Notes: generated from the sequence alone by a model not told the origin. 64,000 nt of DNA from Cordylochernes scorpioides (GCA_030710605.1 CP092870.1:90449042-90513041), one strand, 5' to 3'; positions 1-9,720 are shown, counted from the stretch's first letter. Program-made: numbers and translations.

Positions 1-347
1 TCCGGCTCACCATTTTGTAGGATGACTGTTGATGTGATGATGTGCTGGTGTGGCTTGTGGAAAGGCTGCTGATAAAAATTATAATTAAAATTAATTTATT
101 TAAAGCAAGACATTATAAAGAGAAAATAAGCAACGGTTGAAATAACGGCCGCCGCACTAGCCTACTTGTTTACCGATGAGATCAAGTGTTGGAAGAAGCC
201 AGCCGCTAGAAAGTTCTGGATGACGCCCGCGCATGCGTAGTGAAGTGTTCTGCAAACACGTGCTTGCCGAGGCAAAATGGGACCGCCATCTATCTGCCTG
301 TATGTGTTTTGAAGCTTTGTTCGCTGAAGCAAAGTGCGGTCGCCACA
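1..347 (-). mobile_element. 5' LTR (and start of primer site) of a gypsy-type element cut by the window edge
   Basis: Read on the minus strand, 347 down to 16 is a diverged copy of the LTR seen at 44789-45126 and 46418-46758. It starts TGTGGCGACC and ends TACA. Positions 15 to 1 read AAATGGTGAGCCGGA, matching the primer-binding-site region that follows the 5' LTR at 45127. This is therefore a 5' LTR whose element continues left of the window. It shows that the family is multicopy. Short open frames in this stretch are LTR noise. Confidence 0.82.
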
Positions 348-524
348 GGTATATGCAAATTAAAACATGTAGCAAAAAAAAGTTGTATTTTAGATGCGGT
401 TTGCTGGAATCCTTTTAATTTTTATAGTTCAACTCTCTCTCAGTATCGAATATATTTATTTTAAATCATTTGAAAAATATTTATCTATCTATGATGATTT
501 ATTTTACTCTGGAATGCCATTGTT

Positions 525-1434
525 GTTTTTGTCGTGTCCAATAAAGAGCCTCAGATATCTCCATGCATCTCTATCACAGCAGCAGCAGCAATGTCCATTA
601 TCTTGGATGTACGAGCTGTATAAAGCTGCTGCTCTGGGTCTATGTCAATTTTCTGCAAGGCTGCGGGCATGAGAATATGTGGGTAGGTGTTATTTCCACA
701 CTAGGACAGTTGTTGCATGTTCTATAGGTTCTTGTGCCATCTGGATGTATTGTCATTCCTTTATAATGATTTCTTCTAAGTCGTGTTATAGTTTTGTCAT
801 TTTTCTCTCGGAGTTTATTTCACATTTTGATCTTTCTTATTTTTTGTTCAATTATATTGTATTTTTCGAAAGCATTAGCGTCAAATAATAACATTTGTTC
901 TTTCCTTTGGCTCAACTTTCTGGCTTCCTTTGCCAATTCAACTGCCATTTCATTACCCCCTATCCCAGAACGGGCAGGAATCCATTGTAGAATGCAGTTA
1001 TTCTCCAATGATTTCAGTTGGGTAAGTAACGAGTGTATTTTCTGTGTGATTTTAATATTGCCCTTCTGAATTGTTTCTAAAGCGGATATGGAGTCGCTGT
1101 ATATTAAAATTCCTTCTGCTTGATGCAGGGATGGTTGGTTAAGGCATACATCAAGAGCTTTCCAGATAGCTGTCAGTTCACAAGTGAAGTTTGACGATAT
1201 CTTTCCTTCTCCTTCTTTGATTTTGATGTGCTTTCTATCTTGCAGTATTATGTTAATTCCGGCCCCTCCATTACTCAGGGTAAGGTCTGATGATCCATCT
1301 GTATATGCTGTTAAATAATTTCTCTTATCGCATAAACCAATTGCGTCAAGTCCTTTCTTTTTAAGTATGTTTTTGTTCTCTTTCTTATTATAGGGTTCAT
1401 TCAGTTTAAGATTGATTATTACATTTGATGGCAT
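525..1434 (-). pseudogene. LINE ORF2 3' fragment with RNase H domain
   Basis: An uninterrupted 204-residue frame (1434 to 820) reads as an RNase HI domain of a non-LTR retrotransposon: TDGS at the first acidic position, CELTAIWKAL with the glutamate, and YSDSISALE with the second aspartate. The final motif, normally a histidine followed by GxxGNExAD, reads ARSGIGGNEMAVE, so the histidine and last aspartate are lost and the enzyme is probably dead. Downstream, 790 to 525 matches the LINE fragment at 28336-28605, including a CNNC zinc-knuckle remnant with frameshifts. RNase H inside ORF2 points to an I-group LINE. It is 5' truncated. A host RNase H is unlikely because of this flank. Confidence 0.8.
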
Positions 1435-2082
1435 AGGAAAGAAAATATTGGTTCTTCTTGAATTTGAAATTCATTATGTTTCATATTTATGCTCTTTCTA
1501 ATATTTTTGTGTACTGAAGTGTTGAAGATCTTTTGAGTCTTTCTTTTTGTGTCCAGTCTTGATGTATCTAAATTAACATGCAAATGTCTATATGAAATGT
1601 AAAATTCAAAATTAATTTTCAATGCCTTAATATCAATTTTTGTATAGAGATATATTTATAACCCAGGTTCTTGGAGCGCAGAAGGCCAACTACCCGGTAT
1701 TGATTTGTGTGTGAATGGTTTAGAAAAGAATTCAAAATGTCTAAAATATTATACCTATTTTTCAATGAATTTTAATTCTATGAAATTATTCTGTTAAAAT
1801 ATAAATGTAATAAATTCTTGTTCTCGTTATTTCCGCGTAGAGTTGGCGTACTGTGCGATCCTTGAATATATATCTATATTTATTTTGAATTAATTATAAT
1901 TCCATTAACGCTCCAGCAATTTAATTTTACTTAATTGCGAATATTCGTCGTTTTCAGTAGATATAGAAATCTGATTTCAAACACAATATATTCACCTGTA
2001 CTACTTTCAGTTTACAAACTAGATTCAATATAAGAGCGATACATTTTATAAAATAGAATATATTTTCAACAAAATTCAGGTA
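1435..2082. other. Non-coding flank upstream of the M48 gene, with a LINE 3'-tail remnant
   Basis: AT-rich sequence. Around 1662-1702 there is a minus-strand copy of a motif (reverse complement of AACCCAGGTTCTTGGAGCGC) that forms the 3' end of the LINE copy at 30366-30715. No splice or promoter element can be assigned for the following gene. Confidence 0.5.
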
Positions 2083-2949
2083 ATGAATCTAAATATTCTG
2101 AGGCAAACAAAGAACATTTTTTCTATGATTAAATCAATAAAAAACAGTTCTCAAAGGAAGAAAATGTTCTTGAATGCTAAGTTCTTCACATTAAAGAATC
2201 CTGCTGTAAGAAAAGCAATAGGTCTAGGCACAGTGGGTTCCATAATTTATTGTTACAGGGACTCCATTCCATTTACTAATAAATCATATTTCGCTCCTTG
2301 TAAATATATAGTTGACGCTATCTCATCGATATTTGTCAACGAGTATATGAATTTACCAGAAGACCATCCCTCTGTTCTTCATGCAAAGAAATTGATGGGC
2401 AAGATAATTGAGGCAAACAAAGATGAGATCAAGCCCTATGTAGAGAAGATGCAATTAAAAGTGTTTGAGAATGGACCTTTTCCTGCATTTCAAATAGGAA
2501 ATTTTATATGTTTCGATATCGATTATTTACAGTTTAATGACGATATAATTGGAATTTGCATTGCCCATGAACTATCTCATAGAATATTTCGCCATCAAGA
2601 AATTATGATTTCATTATATTTCGATACTTTAATATTCCGCCTTACTATTATAATCTTTATAGCCTTCTATTTTGGGGTAAATTTGTGGTTAATTCCTACC
2701 ATTGCAATAACTGAATCACTTTGTTATTATGCATTGAAAATTGATTCAAAATATAAAGAACAGGAAGCAGATATTTTGGGAATGGCTTTGGCTCATAAAG
2801 CTGGATTTGATTTAAATGAGAAAATTACTTTTTATAAAAATCCTTCACAAAAATCCTCTTATTTGAAAAGACTTTTTTACACTCACCCAACGAATGAAGA
2901 GAGACGAAATTTCCTAGAAGATTTCATCAAAGCTCACTCAAATTCCTAA
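2083..2949 (+). CDS. OMA1-like M48-family zinc metalloprotease, single exon
   Basis: Intact 288-residue frame starting at an ATG. It has the M48 zinc site HELSH (about residues 165-169), the downstream third-ligand motif EQEADILGM (about 226-234), and a late THPTNEERR motif (about 266-274) like the HPS/HPxxxxR element of OMA1 proteases. The hydrophobic stretch between the zinc ligands (about 180-215) and a weak N-terminal membrane segment after a basic, mitochondrial-like leader fit OMA1 topology. OMA1 is a mitochondrial inner-membrane stress protease; the role here is inferred from motifs. The length is short for a full OMA1 precursor, so this may be a shortened paralogue or retrocopy. No intron interrupts it. 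An AATAAA lies 115 bp after the stop. All catalytic residues are present. Confidence 0.8.
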   Translation: MNLNILRQTKNIFSMIKSIKNSSQRKKMFLNAKFFTLKNPAVRKAIGLGTVGSIIYCYRDSIPFTNKSYFAPCKYIVDAISSIFVNEYMNLPEDHPSVLHAKKLMGKIIEANKDEIKPYVEKMQLKVFENGPFPAFQIGNFICFDIDYLQFNDDIIGICIAHELSHRIFRHQEIMISLYFDTLIFRLTIIIFIAFYFGVNLWLIPTIAITESLCYYALKIDSKYKEQEADILGMALAHKAGFDLNEKITFYKNPSQKSSYLKRLFYTHPTNEERRNFLEDFIKAHSNS

Positions 2950-3063
2950 TTCCGTTTACTACAAGTATATATATATATATATATATATGAAGAGAAAAAC
3001 TGACCACTAAACTGATGAGGTCATTTTACAACTTTGCATCTGTTGAATAATATATTTGAATTA

Positions 3064-3069
3064 AATAAA
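3064..3069 (+). terminator. Likely polyadenylation signal of the M48 gene
   Basis: AATAAA about 115 bp after the stop codon, after a short (AT)n run at about 2968-2988. Weak by itself in AT-rich DNA but well placed. Confidence 0.4.
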
Positions 3070-4020
3070 AATGTATTTAACTTTTAATTATAATAAATGT
3101 TATCGTCTATAATATAACTCCTCTTTCCGATGCTGAATTTAAAAGTTGAGTCGCAATCTTTTTAATAGCTTTCCATATTTACCTGGTTCCATATTTATTG
3201 ACTAATTCTTTCAGTTTTAAAATACCAGAATATTCAGTTTAATTAATCAATAAATTGAGAGAGACATTACTGCATTATTCTTTCAATTTATTGCTTGCTA
3301 CATTATGAGGGCAGAAGTAGTTTTCAACTTATGTTTGTTTTAATTTCTTCTGACTTTATATATTTTGATATTTTTAATTTCTTGAGATGTTGGTTTTGTA
3401 AATTGATATTATTTGTTTCAATATCAATGATTAAGAGCGTTAGAGCTTCTAATAGTTTCTCTAATTTGGTAATTGAGTTGTTTTTCAAGGTATTTTATAG
3501 AGTTTTTTTTTTATTTGTTTGGAAATGTATTATTTCATGTTCGATGACTTTTTGATAAAAATCTCTTTTCAACTTTTTCTTTTTTTTTTTTGTATGCGAT
3601 ATATATTCAGTAAATATTCAATTTATTATTAGAAATTTATCCCTGTTTCTGTTGCCTAAACGCTGTCCAATTCATGTTTATATATAAATAAATACAGTGG
3701 TTTCCTCTAGCTTTTTATCGAGGTTCTGTTCCCTTCCAAATTTTCCATGCGAAATTGTTGTTTTTATCATATGAAAGCCCAGTTCATATTATTTTTCCTA
3801 CTTGTAGCTTATTGAAGTTAATATTCGTTTCAGTCGCTGTCAAAATAGTTTGAAATATTTTTTTAGATTTAGTTAATTGTAGTCAATTGTGCAGCATCAC
3901 ATTTTAACACTGCCTGTGAAAATAAAAGCTTAAGTGTCACAGTTGCGGTGACAATACAATGCCAACTCCATGATGTGCAAGCACATGCGAGATTCCCAGG
4001 ATCAGTTCAATAAGTTGATG
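3070..4020. other. AT-rich stretch without recognisable gene
   Basis: T-rich sequence with only short open frames (for example 3295-3555 +) that show no motif. The part next to 4020 may be the 3' untranslated or LTR side of the gypsy remnant at 4022-5215, but no LTR pair can be identified. Confidence 0.5.
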
Positions 4021-4021
4021 G

Positions 4022-5215
4022 TCAAATAAATGTTTTCAAGTGCCTACAAATCAATTGTTTGTTTATAATAATTTCTTGGCTGATTCCATTGCTGGCAAAT
4101 TGCGCCTCCAAACCATATTTCGGGTCTGGTAGCTGGCTGGGATGTGCATTATTAGAGTCCTCCAGGATATAGACTGACTTTAGACGGTCTAGGGATATGT
4201 TGTGATTTTTGTCTATAATCAAGACTATAAAATATTTATCAGACCTCTCTAAAACTTTTAATGATCCTTCATGAACTGGTTCTAGAGTTCTTCTCACTCT
4301 GTCTTTTCTGATAAATACGTGAGAGCAACTTTTCAAATCTTTGTGCATAAAGACGTTAGGATTTATGTTCGTTTTCGACTTAAATGGTTGAAGGGTTGAC
4401 ATATCACTTTGTAAATCTGAGATCAGCCTTCCTTTTCTTTTGTATCTTTTGATTTGTTGAAAAATTCACCTGGAAGCCTGATAGTCTTGCCAAATACCAT
4501 CTGTGCTATGAAGTAATCAGAGGTGCCGTAGATTAAAGATCTTAGCCCAAAAAGGACTGTAGGCAGACTTTCTGTCCATTTGGTGTGGTTATGAGCACTT
4601 ATTGCTGTTTTCAAAGTTCGATGAAACCTTTCTACTTTGCCATTACTTTGGGGATGGTATAATGTAGTATGCTTCAATTGTATTCCACACATCGTAGCAA
4701 ATTCCTTCAGTTATTGGGACATGAATTGCATGCCACGATCGGTAATCAGGTAGCATGGAGTTCCATATCGGCTAATCCAATCTCTGAAGAAGGATTTGAT
4801 TATAGTTTCGGTTTTAATGTTCTCCAATGGTACAACTACTACCCAATTGGTGAAACAGTCTATGCGTGTCAGACAATAGGTTTTCCCTTCTGATGGTGGC
4901 AGGGGTCCAATCAAGTCGATTTGGACTGTTCCAAACCGGTCATCTGGCAGTTCGAATTTGCCATATTCGGTCTTTGTGTGGCGAGTAACTTTACTTTTCT
5001 GGCAGCTTAGGCATTTTTAGCCCAATTCCTTATATCACTTTTCATGTTGAACCATATATAGCGGGATGTAACTTCTTTGACCGTAGTCTTGATTCCAGGA
5101 TGAGACAGTTCATGAATCGATTTGAAAATAGTCAATCTGAACTTTTTTGGGATATATGGTCGTATTTTAGAAGTAGAGATTTCGCACCATAAGGTTTTTC
5201 CCGAAGGTAAAGGAT
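4022..5215 (-). pseudogene. Decayed Ty3/gypsy pol fragment: integrase
   Basis: Reading on the minus strand from about 5215 there is an H2C2 zinc-binding region (HELSHPGIK, then CLSCQKSK), then the integrase core with the three acidic positions: D in LTRIDCFTNW (near 4850), D in LITDRGMQF (near 4735) and E in NGKVERFH (near 4635). The C-terminal part (4402 to 4022) has the gypsy-type module ending in LKVLERSDKYF and LDRLKSV. Stop codons and frame changes near 5020, 4710 and 4420 break the frame. Protease, reverse transcriptase and RNase H are missing, so this is a truncated dead copy. No flanking LTR was found. Confidence 0.85.
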
Positions 5216-5580
5216 GTTTTTTGAAACTGAGTGACTTATTTTGTGAAATGGGCTAATGCTTGTTTTTGATTGGATGTGTGTCCAGTGGTGTGTTGATAAA
5301 TTAAGGATATATTGTTTTTGTAACTTAAGGTAAAAAGTGTACTTATTTTTTATTTTTTTTTTGCGAATATACTTTAATGTAATACTTAAAGTTTAACCGC
5401 ATAAGTTTCTTTTATTTGTGAAAAATCAATTTTAATTTCAAAGAGAAATATCTAATATTTCTAACTTTTTGGATGACGTATGAAAAGGTTGAATATATGA
5501 AGAGTGATGGTCTATATATGATTGGATGACGTATGGAAAGGTGAAAATATGAAGAGTAATGGCGAACGGAAAAATAAAAG

Positions 5581-5655
5581 TGTCCAGGGGCGGGAATCGA
5601 ACCCACAACCTTCTGCTTACCGGGCAGGTGCCATGTCCACTAGGCTACCCTGGAC
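5581..5655 (-). tRNA. tRNA-like SINE head (Thr-GGU-like), copy 1
   Basis: On the minus strand the sequence folds as a tRNA: acceptor GTCCAGGG pairs with CCCTGGAC, D arm with TAGTGGACA, B-box GGGTTCGATTCCC, anticodon stem CTGC/GCAG with loop CCGGTAA (GGT at 34-36). The extended acceptor and a C instead of T at position 33 argue for a SINE head rather than a working tRNA gene. Confidence 0.65.
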
Positions 5656-5932
5656 GTATTTCTCCGTTCGTAACTAATACTTAAAGTAACTTATAATACA
5701 TTATAAATGACTGCGGCATATGATTATAAAGCAATACTTAAAGTTTAACCGCATAAGTTTCTTTTATTTGTGAAAAATCAATTTTAATTTCAAAGAGAAA
5801 TATCTAATATTTCTAACTTTTTGGATGACGTATGAAAAGGTTAAATATATGAAGAGTGATTGTCTATATATGATTGGATGACGTATGGAAAGGTGAAAAT
5901 ATGAAGAGTAATGGCGAACGGAAAAATAAAAG

Positions 5933-6007
5933 TGTCCAGGGGCGGGAATCGAACCCACAACCTTCTGCTTACCGGGCAGGTGCCATGTCCACTAGGCTAC
6001 CCTGGAC
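5933..6007 (-). tRNA. tRNA-like SINE head, copy 2
   Basis: Same sequence as 5581-5655, exactly 352 bp further on, with the same acceptor, B-box and anticodon loop. Confidence 0.65.
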
Positions 6008-6098
6008 GTATTTCTCCGTTCGTAACTAATACTTAAAGTAACTTATAATACATTATAAATGACTGCGGCGTATGATTATAAAGCAATACTTAAAGTTT

Positions 6099-6362
6099 AA
6101 CCGCATAAGTTTCTTTTATTTGAGAAAAATCAATTTTTCCGTTCGCCATTACTCTTCATATTTTCACCTTTCCATACGTCATCCAATCATATATAGACCA
6201 TCACTCTTCATATATTCAACCTTTTCATACGTCATCCAAAAAGTTAGAAATATTAGATATCTCTCTTTGAAATTAAAATTGATTTTTCACAAATAAAAGA
6301 AACTTATGCGGTTAAACTTTAAGTATTGCTTTATAATCATACGCCGCAGTCATTTATAATAT
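6099..6362 (+). repeat. Inverted copy of the 352-bp repeat (tRNA head deleted)
   Basis: Reverse complement of the body of the preceding tandem units, joined near 6136 at the point where the tRNA-like head would begin. With the upstream unit it can form a long hairpin. Confidence 0.8.
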
Positions 6363-6639
6363 ACTTTAATGTTTTTACTACATATAAGTGTATATAATAC
6401 TTGTATTATATTGCTATCTCCCTATAATTCTTAATATCAATACATAAATCAAATTTTTGCATACTTCAATAAATTACTTTTTAAAAATGTAAATATTTGT
6501 AAAATATTTCTAAACATAAATTATTTTTATTGAAAATTGTGTATTTTAGATTTGTAACAGGCTAAATTTATGCAAAAATAAAGCACTATATAAAGAAGAA
6601 AGTGATCATTTTTGAGTCAAAGCCTGGGGAAAGTATAGT
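6363..6639. other. AT-rich spacer
   Basis: No gene or repeat recognised between the inverted repeat and the 42-bp minisatellite. Confidence 0.5.
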
Positions 6640-6644
6640 CGCCA

Positions 6645-7138
6645 AGAAGAAGAACCCTGTCCAGACAGTTCCAAGGTGAAAGTAGATAAAGAAGAATCCT
6701 GTCCAGACAGTTCCAAGGTGAAAGTAGATAAAGAAGAACCCTGTCCAGACAGTTCCAAGGTGAAAGTAGATAAAGAAGAACCCTGTCCAGACAGTTCCAA
6801 GGTGAAAGTAGATAAAGAAGAACCCTGTCCAGACAGTTCCAAGGTGAAAGTAGATAAAGAAGAACCCTGTCCAGACAGTTCCAAGGTGAAAGTAGATAAA
6901 GAAGAACCCTGTCCAGACAGTTTCAAGGTGAAAGTAGATAAAGAAGAACCCTGTCCAGACAGTTCCAAGGTGAAAGTAGATAAAGAAGAACCCTGTCCAG
7001 ACAGTTCCAAGGTGAAAGTAGATAAAGAAGAACCCTGTCCAGACAGTTCCAAGGTGAAAGTAGATAAAGAAGAACCCTGTCCAGACAGTTCCAAAGTGAA
7101 AGTAGATAAAGAAGAACCCTGTCCAGACAGTTCCAAAG
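6645..7138. repeat. 42-bp minisatellite, about 12 units
   Basis: The unit containing GAAGAACCCTGTCCAGACAG recurs every 42 bp with very few substitutions. Because 42 is a multiple of three, several frames stay open on both strands (plus strand: a 14-residue unit with KEEPCPDSS; minus strand: hydrophobic). There is no independent sign of which, if any, is translated. The array ends 3 bp before the start codon of the small membrane-protein frame at 7142. Confidence 0.9.
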
Positions 7139-7141
7139 GTC

Positions 7142-7318
7142 ATGAGGAACTCCAAACGGTTTGAAGCCATGAACCAGCAGCGTGTTCGTCAAATGAAAGT
7201 TGACAACCGACAGACAGCAGCTATCTGCGTGGGCTTAGTCGGAGTTGGAGCAATCCTGGGTTACGTTGTCTACAAATGGATTGGCCCTTGGCACACGGAC
7301 CCTAAAGGAAAAAGATAG
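7142..7318 (+). CDS. Small single-pass membrane protein, 58 residues, unrecognised
   Basis: ATG to TAG frame of 58 residues. A basic N-terminal third (MRNSKRFEAM..QQRVRQMK) is followed by one hydrophobic segment (about residues 26-44, with the GLVGVGAILGYVVY core) and a short tail WIGPWHTDPKGKR. The basic-hydrophobic-tail layout is typical of small mitochondrial or ER membrane proteins, but I do not recognise the family. The codons look coding-like (GC-rich third positions against the AT-rich flanks) and AATAAA follows 82 bp after the stop, which suggests a final or only exon. A second in-frame ATG at codon 10 is an alternative start. The frame is closed inside the upstream minisatellite, so the array would be 5' UTR, an intron, or an insertion at the gene's 5' end. 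Confidence 0.6.
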   Translation: MRNSKRFEAMNQQRVRQMKVDNRQTAAICVGLVGVGAILGYVVYKWIGPWHTDPKGKR

Positions 7319-7399
7319 AAAATTGCAATAGTTAGTCCTGATACCTACTATATTTGTCAAATGTTTGTAATGATATTTGTCAACTGATATTTAAACTTG

Positions 7400-7405
7400 A
7401 ATAAA
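7400..7405 (+). terminator. Likely polyadenylation signal of the small membrane-protein gene
   Basis: AATAAA 82 bp after the stop at 7318, followed by T-rich sequence. Confidence 0.5.
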
Positions 7406-7964
7406 ATGTTTTCAGTTACATTTGTAGGTATTTCAATTTTAACATTTGTACAGTCATTCACAATCATTGGACAAAACATTCACACGAGGAGTTCACAAAA
7501 ATCAAGGTCATGCTAAATGATTGTTTTGTTTTTAATTTGAAACAGAGAAATTCATACATTGATATACACTTGGATAAAAATGCCCTCGAGTAAATTACTG
7601 GGATTGTCATTTATATATATAGCTAGTTAATAAATCTATACAAATATAATTAACATTTTACGAAACTATATTTATGGGTATACATCCACAGAACCAGGAC
7701 GTATTTTTAAAATACTTCAAAGCGATGATGATGATAATGGATAAATAACAAAATCATTACCTTTATAATCTAATTAGAAACTTGAAAATTTGCCTTTTTA
7801 ACGGAATATAAAATTACCGAGTCTATTCTTCTAAAAAAAATTTCCGATATTTACAAATAAATATGATAACCATTGTAAAATTTTGCATGCATATAGTTTG
7901 ATAAAAATGAAAATATTGCTGGGACGAAATTGATCTATAAAATATATCTACAAAAGTGTCGTTT
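7406..7964. other. AT-rich stretch, nothing recognised
   Basis: No open frame, repeat or RNA motif seen beyond short AT-rich runs. Confidence 0.5.
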
Positions 7965-8050
7965 TGTCACCGACCCCTGAGTCCGCTAGTTTGCGTCTAC
8001 AGTCAATAGATGGCGCTTAATTTAATTAGACTATTTTAACGGGAGAGGTG
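7965..8050 (+). repeat. Fragment related to the hammerhead-bearing repeat
   Basis: Shares GTCACCGAC, CAATAGATGGCG and CGGGAGAGG in the same order and spacing as 50498-50582, but lacks a hammerhead core. It appears to be a diverged, ribozyme-less copy of that family. Confidence 0.6.
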
Positions 8051-8265
8051 ACCTTTATTTTAAGAGTTGAATATATAAATTAACACAAAAGTCATTCAAA
8101 GCCTCTGAAATTAGATAAATAACAAAATATTTTTAATATATATTTTAGGAGTTATAAAATGATAATAATTTTCATATACTATAACTCTGAAAGATCCAGC
8201 TTTGCCCATCTTCTTCCAGAATGAATATTTTCCAGAGAAATATTGTTTCAACAAATACCTACGAT

Positions 8266-8460
8266 TTAAAATACAATATAACGCGGCTGATGATTGTAAA
8301 ACGAAAATTAAAATTATACCGCGAATGTTTCTTTTAAAAATCGAAATTTATTTTCAAAGAGAAATAGCGACATTTCTATTAGAAATGTCGCTATTTCTCT
8401 TTGAAAATAAATTTCGATTTTTAAAAGAAACATTCGCGGTATAATTTTAATTTTCGTTTT
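8266..8460. mobile_element. Perfect-palindrome foldback element flanked by a 15-bp duplication
   Basis: Positions about 8296-8463 form a near-perfect inverted repeat centred near 8380 (arms contain AAATCGAAATTTATTTTC and its complement). The sequence ACAAATACCTACGAT stands on both sides (8251-8265 and 8461-8475), consistent with a target-site duplication. No coding capacity; the frame at 8202-8444 is accidental. Confidence 0.75.
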
Positions 8461-8489
8461 ACAAATACCTACGATATTGCTGACCCTCA

Positions 8490-8826
8490 TATAGATGATT
8501 CCAATGAGAATACAGCGGTGAAGACTCGAGTTGTGGACATGGGAAAAACAAACCTCAATACATCTTTTACTGGATTGTCCTGTTTTTCAAGATTACAGAT
8601 TCGAAAATAATTTAATAGTAACAGATCCAAGTATTTTTATTTCCAGTAAATAAATGTATATTAAATTCAATACCTTTTGTAGATATATTTTAAATTATAT
8701 AGCAACAAATATCTTTTAAGAAACTGGTAATTTATATTATACTTATTGTACATATTGCCAGACACTTCTTTCTTTTGTACACAGTTCTTTTTTCTCGTTT
8801 TTTTTTCTCTTTCTCCTTGTTAATAT
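8490..8826 (+). pseudogene. LINE ORF2 C-terminal fragment (zinc knuckle), part 1
   Basis: Near 8520-8605 the plus strand keeps the shape of a LINE C-terminal zinc knuckle (cysteine pair, then a CPVFQD-like stretch), very like the better copy at 31785-31905. The matching LINE 3' tail continues at 9595-9720 beyond the LTR element. Confidence 0.55.
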
Positions 8827-9043
8827 TGCCACGTGGAAAATTAGGGAAGACAAAAACTTCAGGAGGAAACAAAATTTATTTCAGGGAAGGACAAACTAAG
8901 AAAGGTAAACAAAAGATAAGCCACGAGGGAAATTTACAGAGTCGCAAGATATAAAAATAAAAATGACCACTCTGTTGAATAAAAAATAATAAAATTAAGA
9001 AATACTATGTTACATAAATTAAATTAATACATACTATGTTACA
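8827..9043 (-). repeat. Left LTR of the short LTR element
   Basis: 217 bp with TG/CA ends; same as 9374-9590 by eye. Confidence 0.85.
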
Positions 9044-9373
9044 TAGCTTCTTCCCTATGGGAGCTGTGACCCACAGCTAGCAATTATTGTAGATACTGAC
9101 GTGGATTTGTCGTGCTTCTGCCAAGGATTCCATCGAAGTCTTGGAACTTTGTCCCTAGTACCTTTGCGTCCATTTTCTTGCGGCGTGAAGAGCGGCTTTG
9201 TCGTCGTATCGTCTATAGGGACATCGTCATCTTCGAGGGAAGTCTTGGCTTTATCACGGCGGTGGAATCCTGATGTCAGTCTCCGAAAATGTAGTCACAG
9301 CACCCATGGCTTCAAGGTCTTCTCGGCGATCTTCAGTTTGTCTTCCCTAACTTACCCAGCATCTCCACCAAAA

Positions 9374-9590
9374 TGCCACGTGGAAAATTAGGGAAGACAA
9401 AAACTTCAGGAGGAAACAAAATTTATTTCAGGGAAGGACAAACTAAGAAAGGTAAACAAAAGATAAGCCACGAGGGAAATTTACAGAGTCGCAAGATATA
9501 AAAATAAAAATGACCACTCTGTTGAATAAAAAATAATAAAATTAAGAAATACTATGTTACATAAATTAAATTAATACATACTATGTTACA
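9374..9590 (-). repeat. Right LTR of the short LTR element
   Basis: 217 bp with TG/CA ends; relatives, probably fragments of other copies, are at 25270-25645 and 26519-26690. Confidence 0.85.
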
Positions 9591-9594
9591 ATAT

Positions 9595-9720
9595 CATATG
9601 ACTATTCTATTCACGGCCTAAAATTATTGTATATATATGTGTAGATAAATGTAAAGGCATACATGTATGACAGCGCAAGTGTCCCTAGGAGGACATAGCG
9701 CTTTAAATTGAAATAAAAAT
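9595..9720 (+). repeat. LINE 3' tail (continuation of 8490-8826)
   Basis: Contains GCGCAAGTGTCCCT and ATAGCGCTTT followed by AAATAAAAAT, matching the tail at 32045-32095 of the LINE copy starting at 31785. The LTR element therefore inserted into the 3' UTR of a LINE copy. Confidence 0.65.

Larger units (their letters stand above)
5395..6098 (-). repeat. Two tandem copies of a 352-bp tRNA-headed repeat
   Basis: The block starting at the TTTAACCGCATAAGTTTCTT motif near 5394 repeats with a period of 352 bp (tRNA-like cores at 5581 and 5933). The copies differ at only a few positions. On the minus strand each has a tRNA-like head followed by a body rich in ACGTCATCCAA motifs. A third, inverted and partly deleted copy follows at 6099-6362. 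Confidence 0.85.
8827..9590 (-). mobile_element. Short LTR retrotransposon (TRIM-like) with two indistinguishable 217-bp LTRs
   Basis: Two 217-bp direct repeats (8827-9043 and 9374-9590), identical by eye, begin TGCCACGTGG and end TGTTACA, with ATAT on both outer sides (8823-8826, 9591-9594). On the minus strand the sequence after the 5' LTR contains TGGTGGAGATGCTGGG, a plausible primer site, and the sequence before the 3' LTR contains AGGGAAGAAG, a plausible polypurine tract. The 330-bp interior keeps a possible end-of-pol remnant (frame with PRLRWNPWQKHDKSTS) and lacks all enzymatic domains, so it must move with enzymes from another copy. Indistinguishable LTRs imply a recent insertion. Confidence 0.85.

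Noticed and set aside
820-1434. Host RNase H gene
   Set aside because: The downstream sequence matches a LINE C-terminus and two catalytic residues are changed.
6586-7192. Long minus-strand frames over the 42-bp minisatellite (176-194 codons)
   Set aside because: A 42-bp period keeps any stop-free frame open in every unit; no independent coding evidence exists on either strand.
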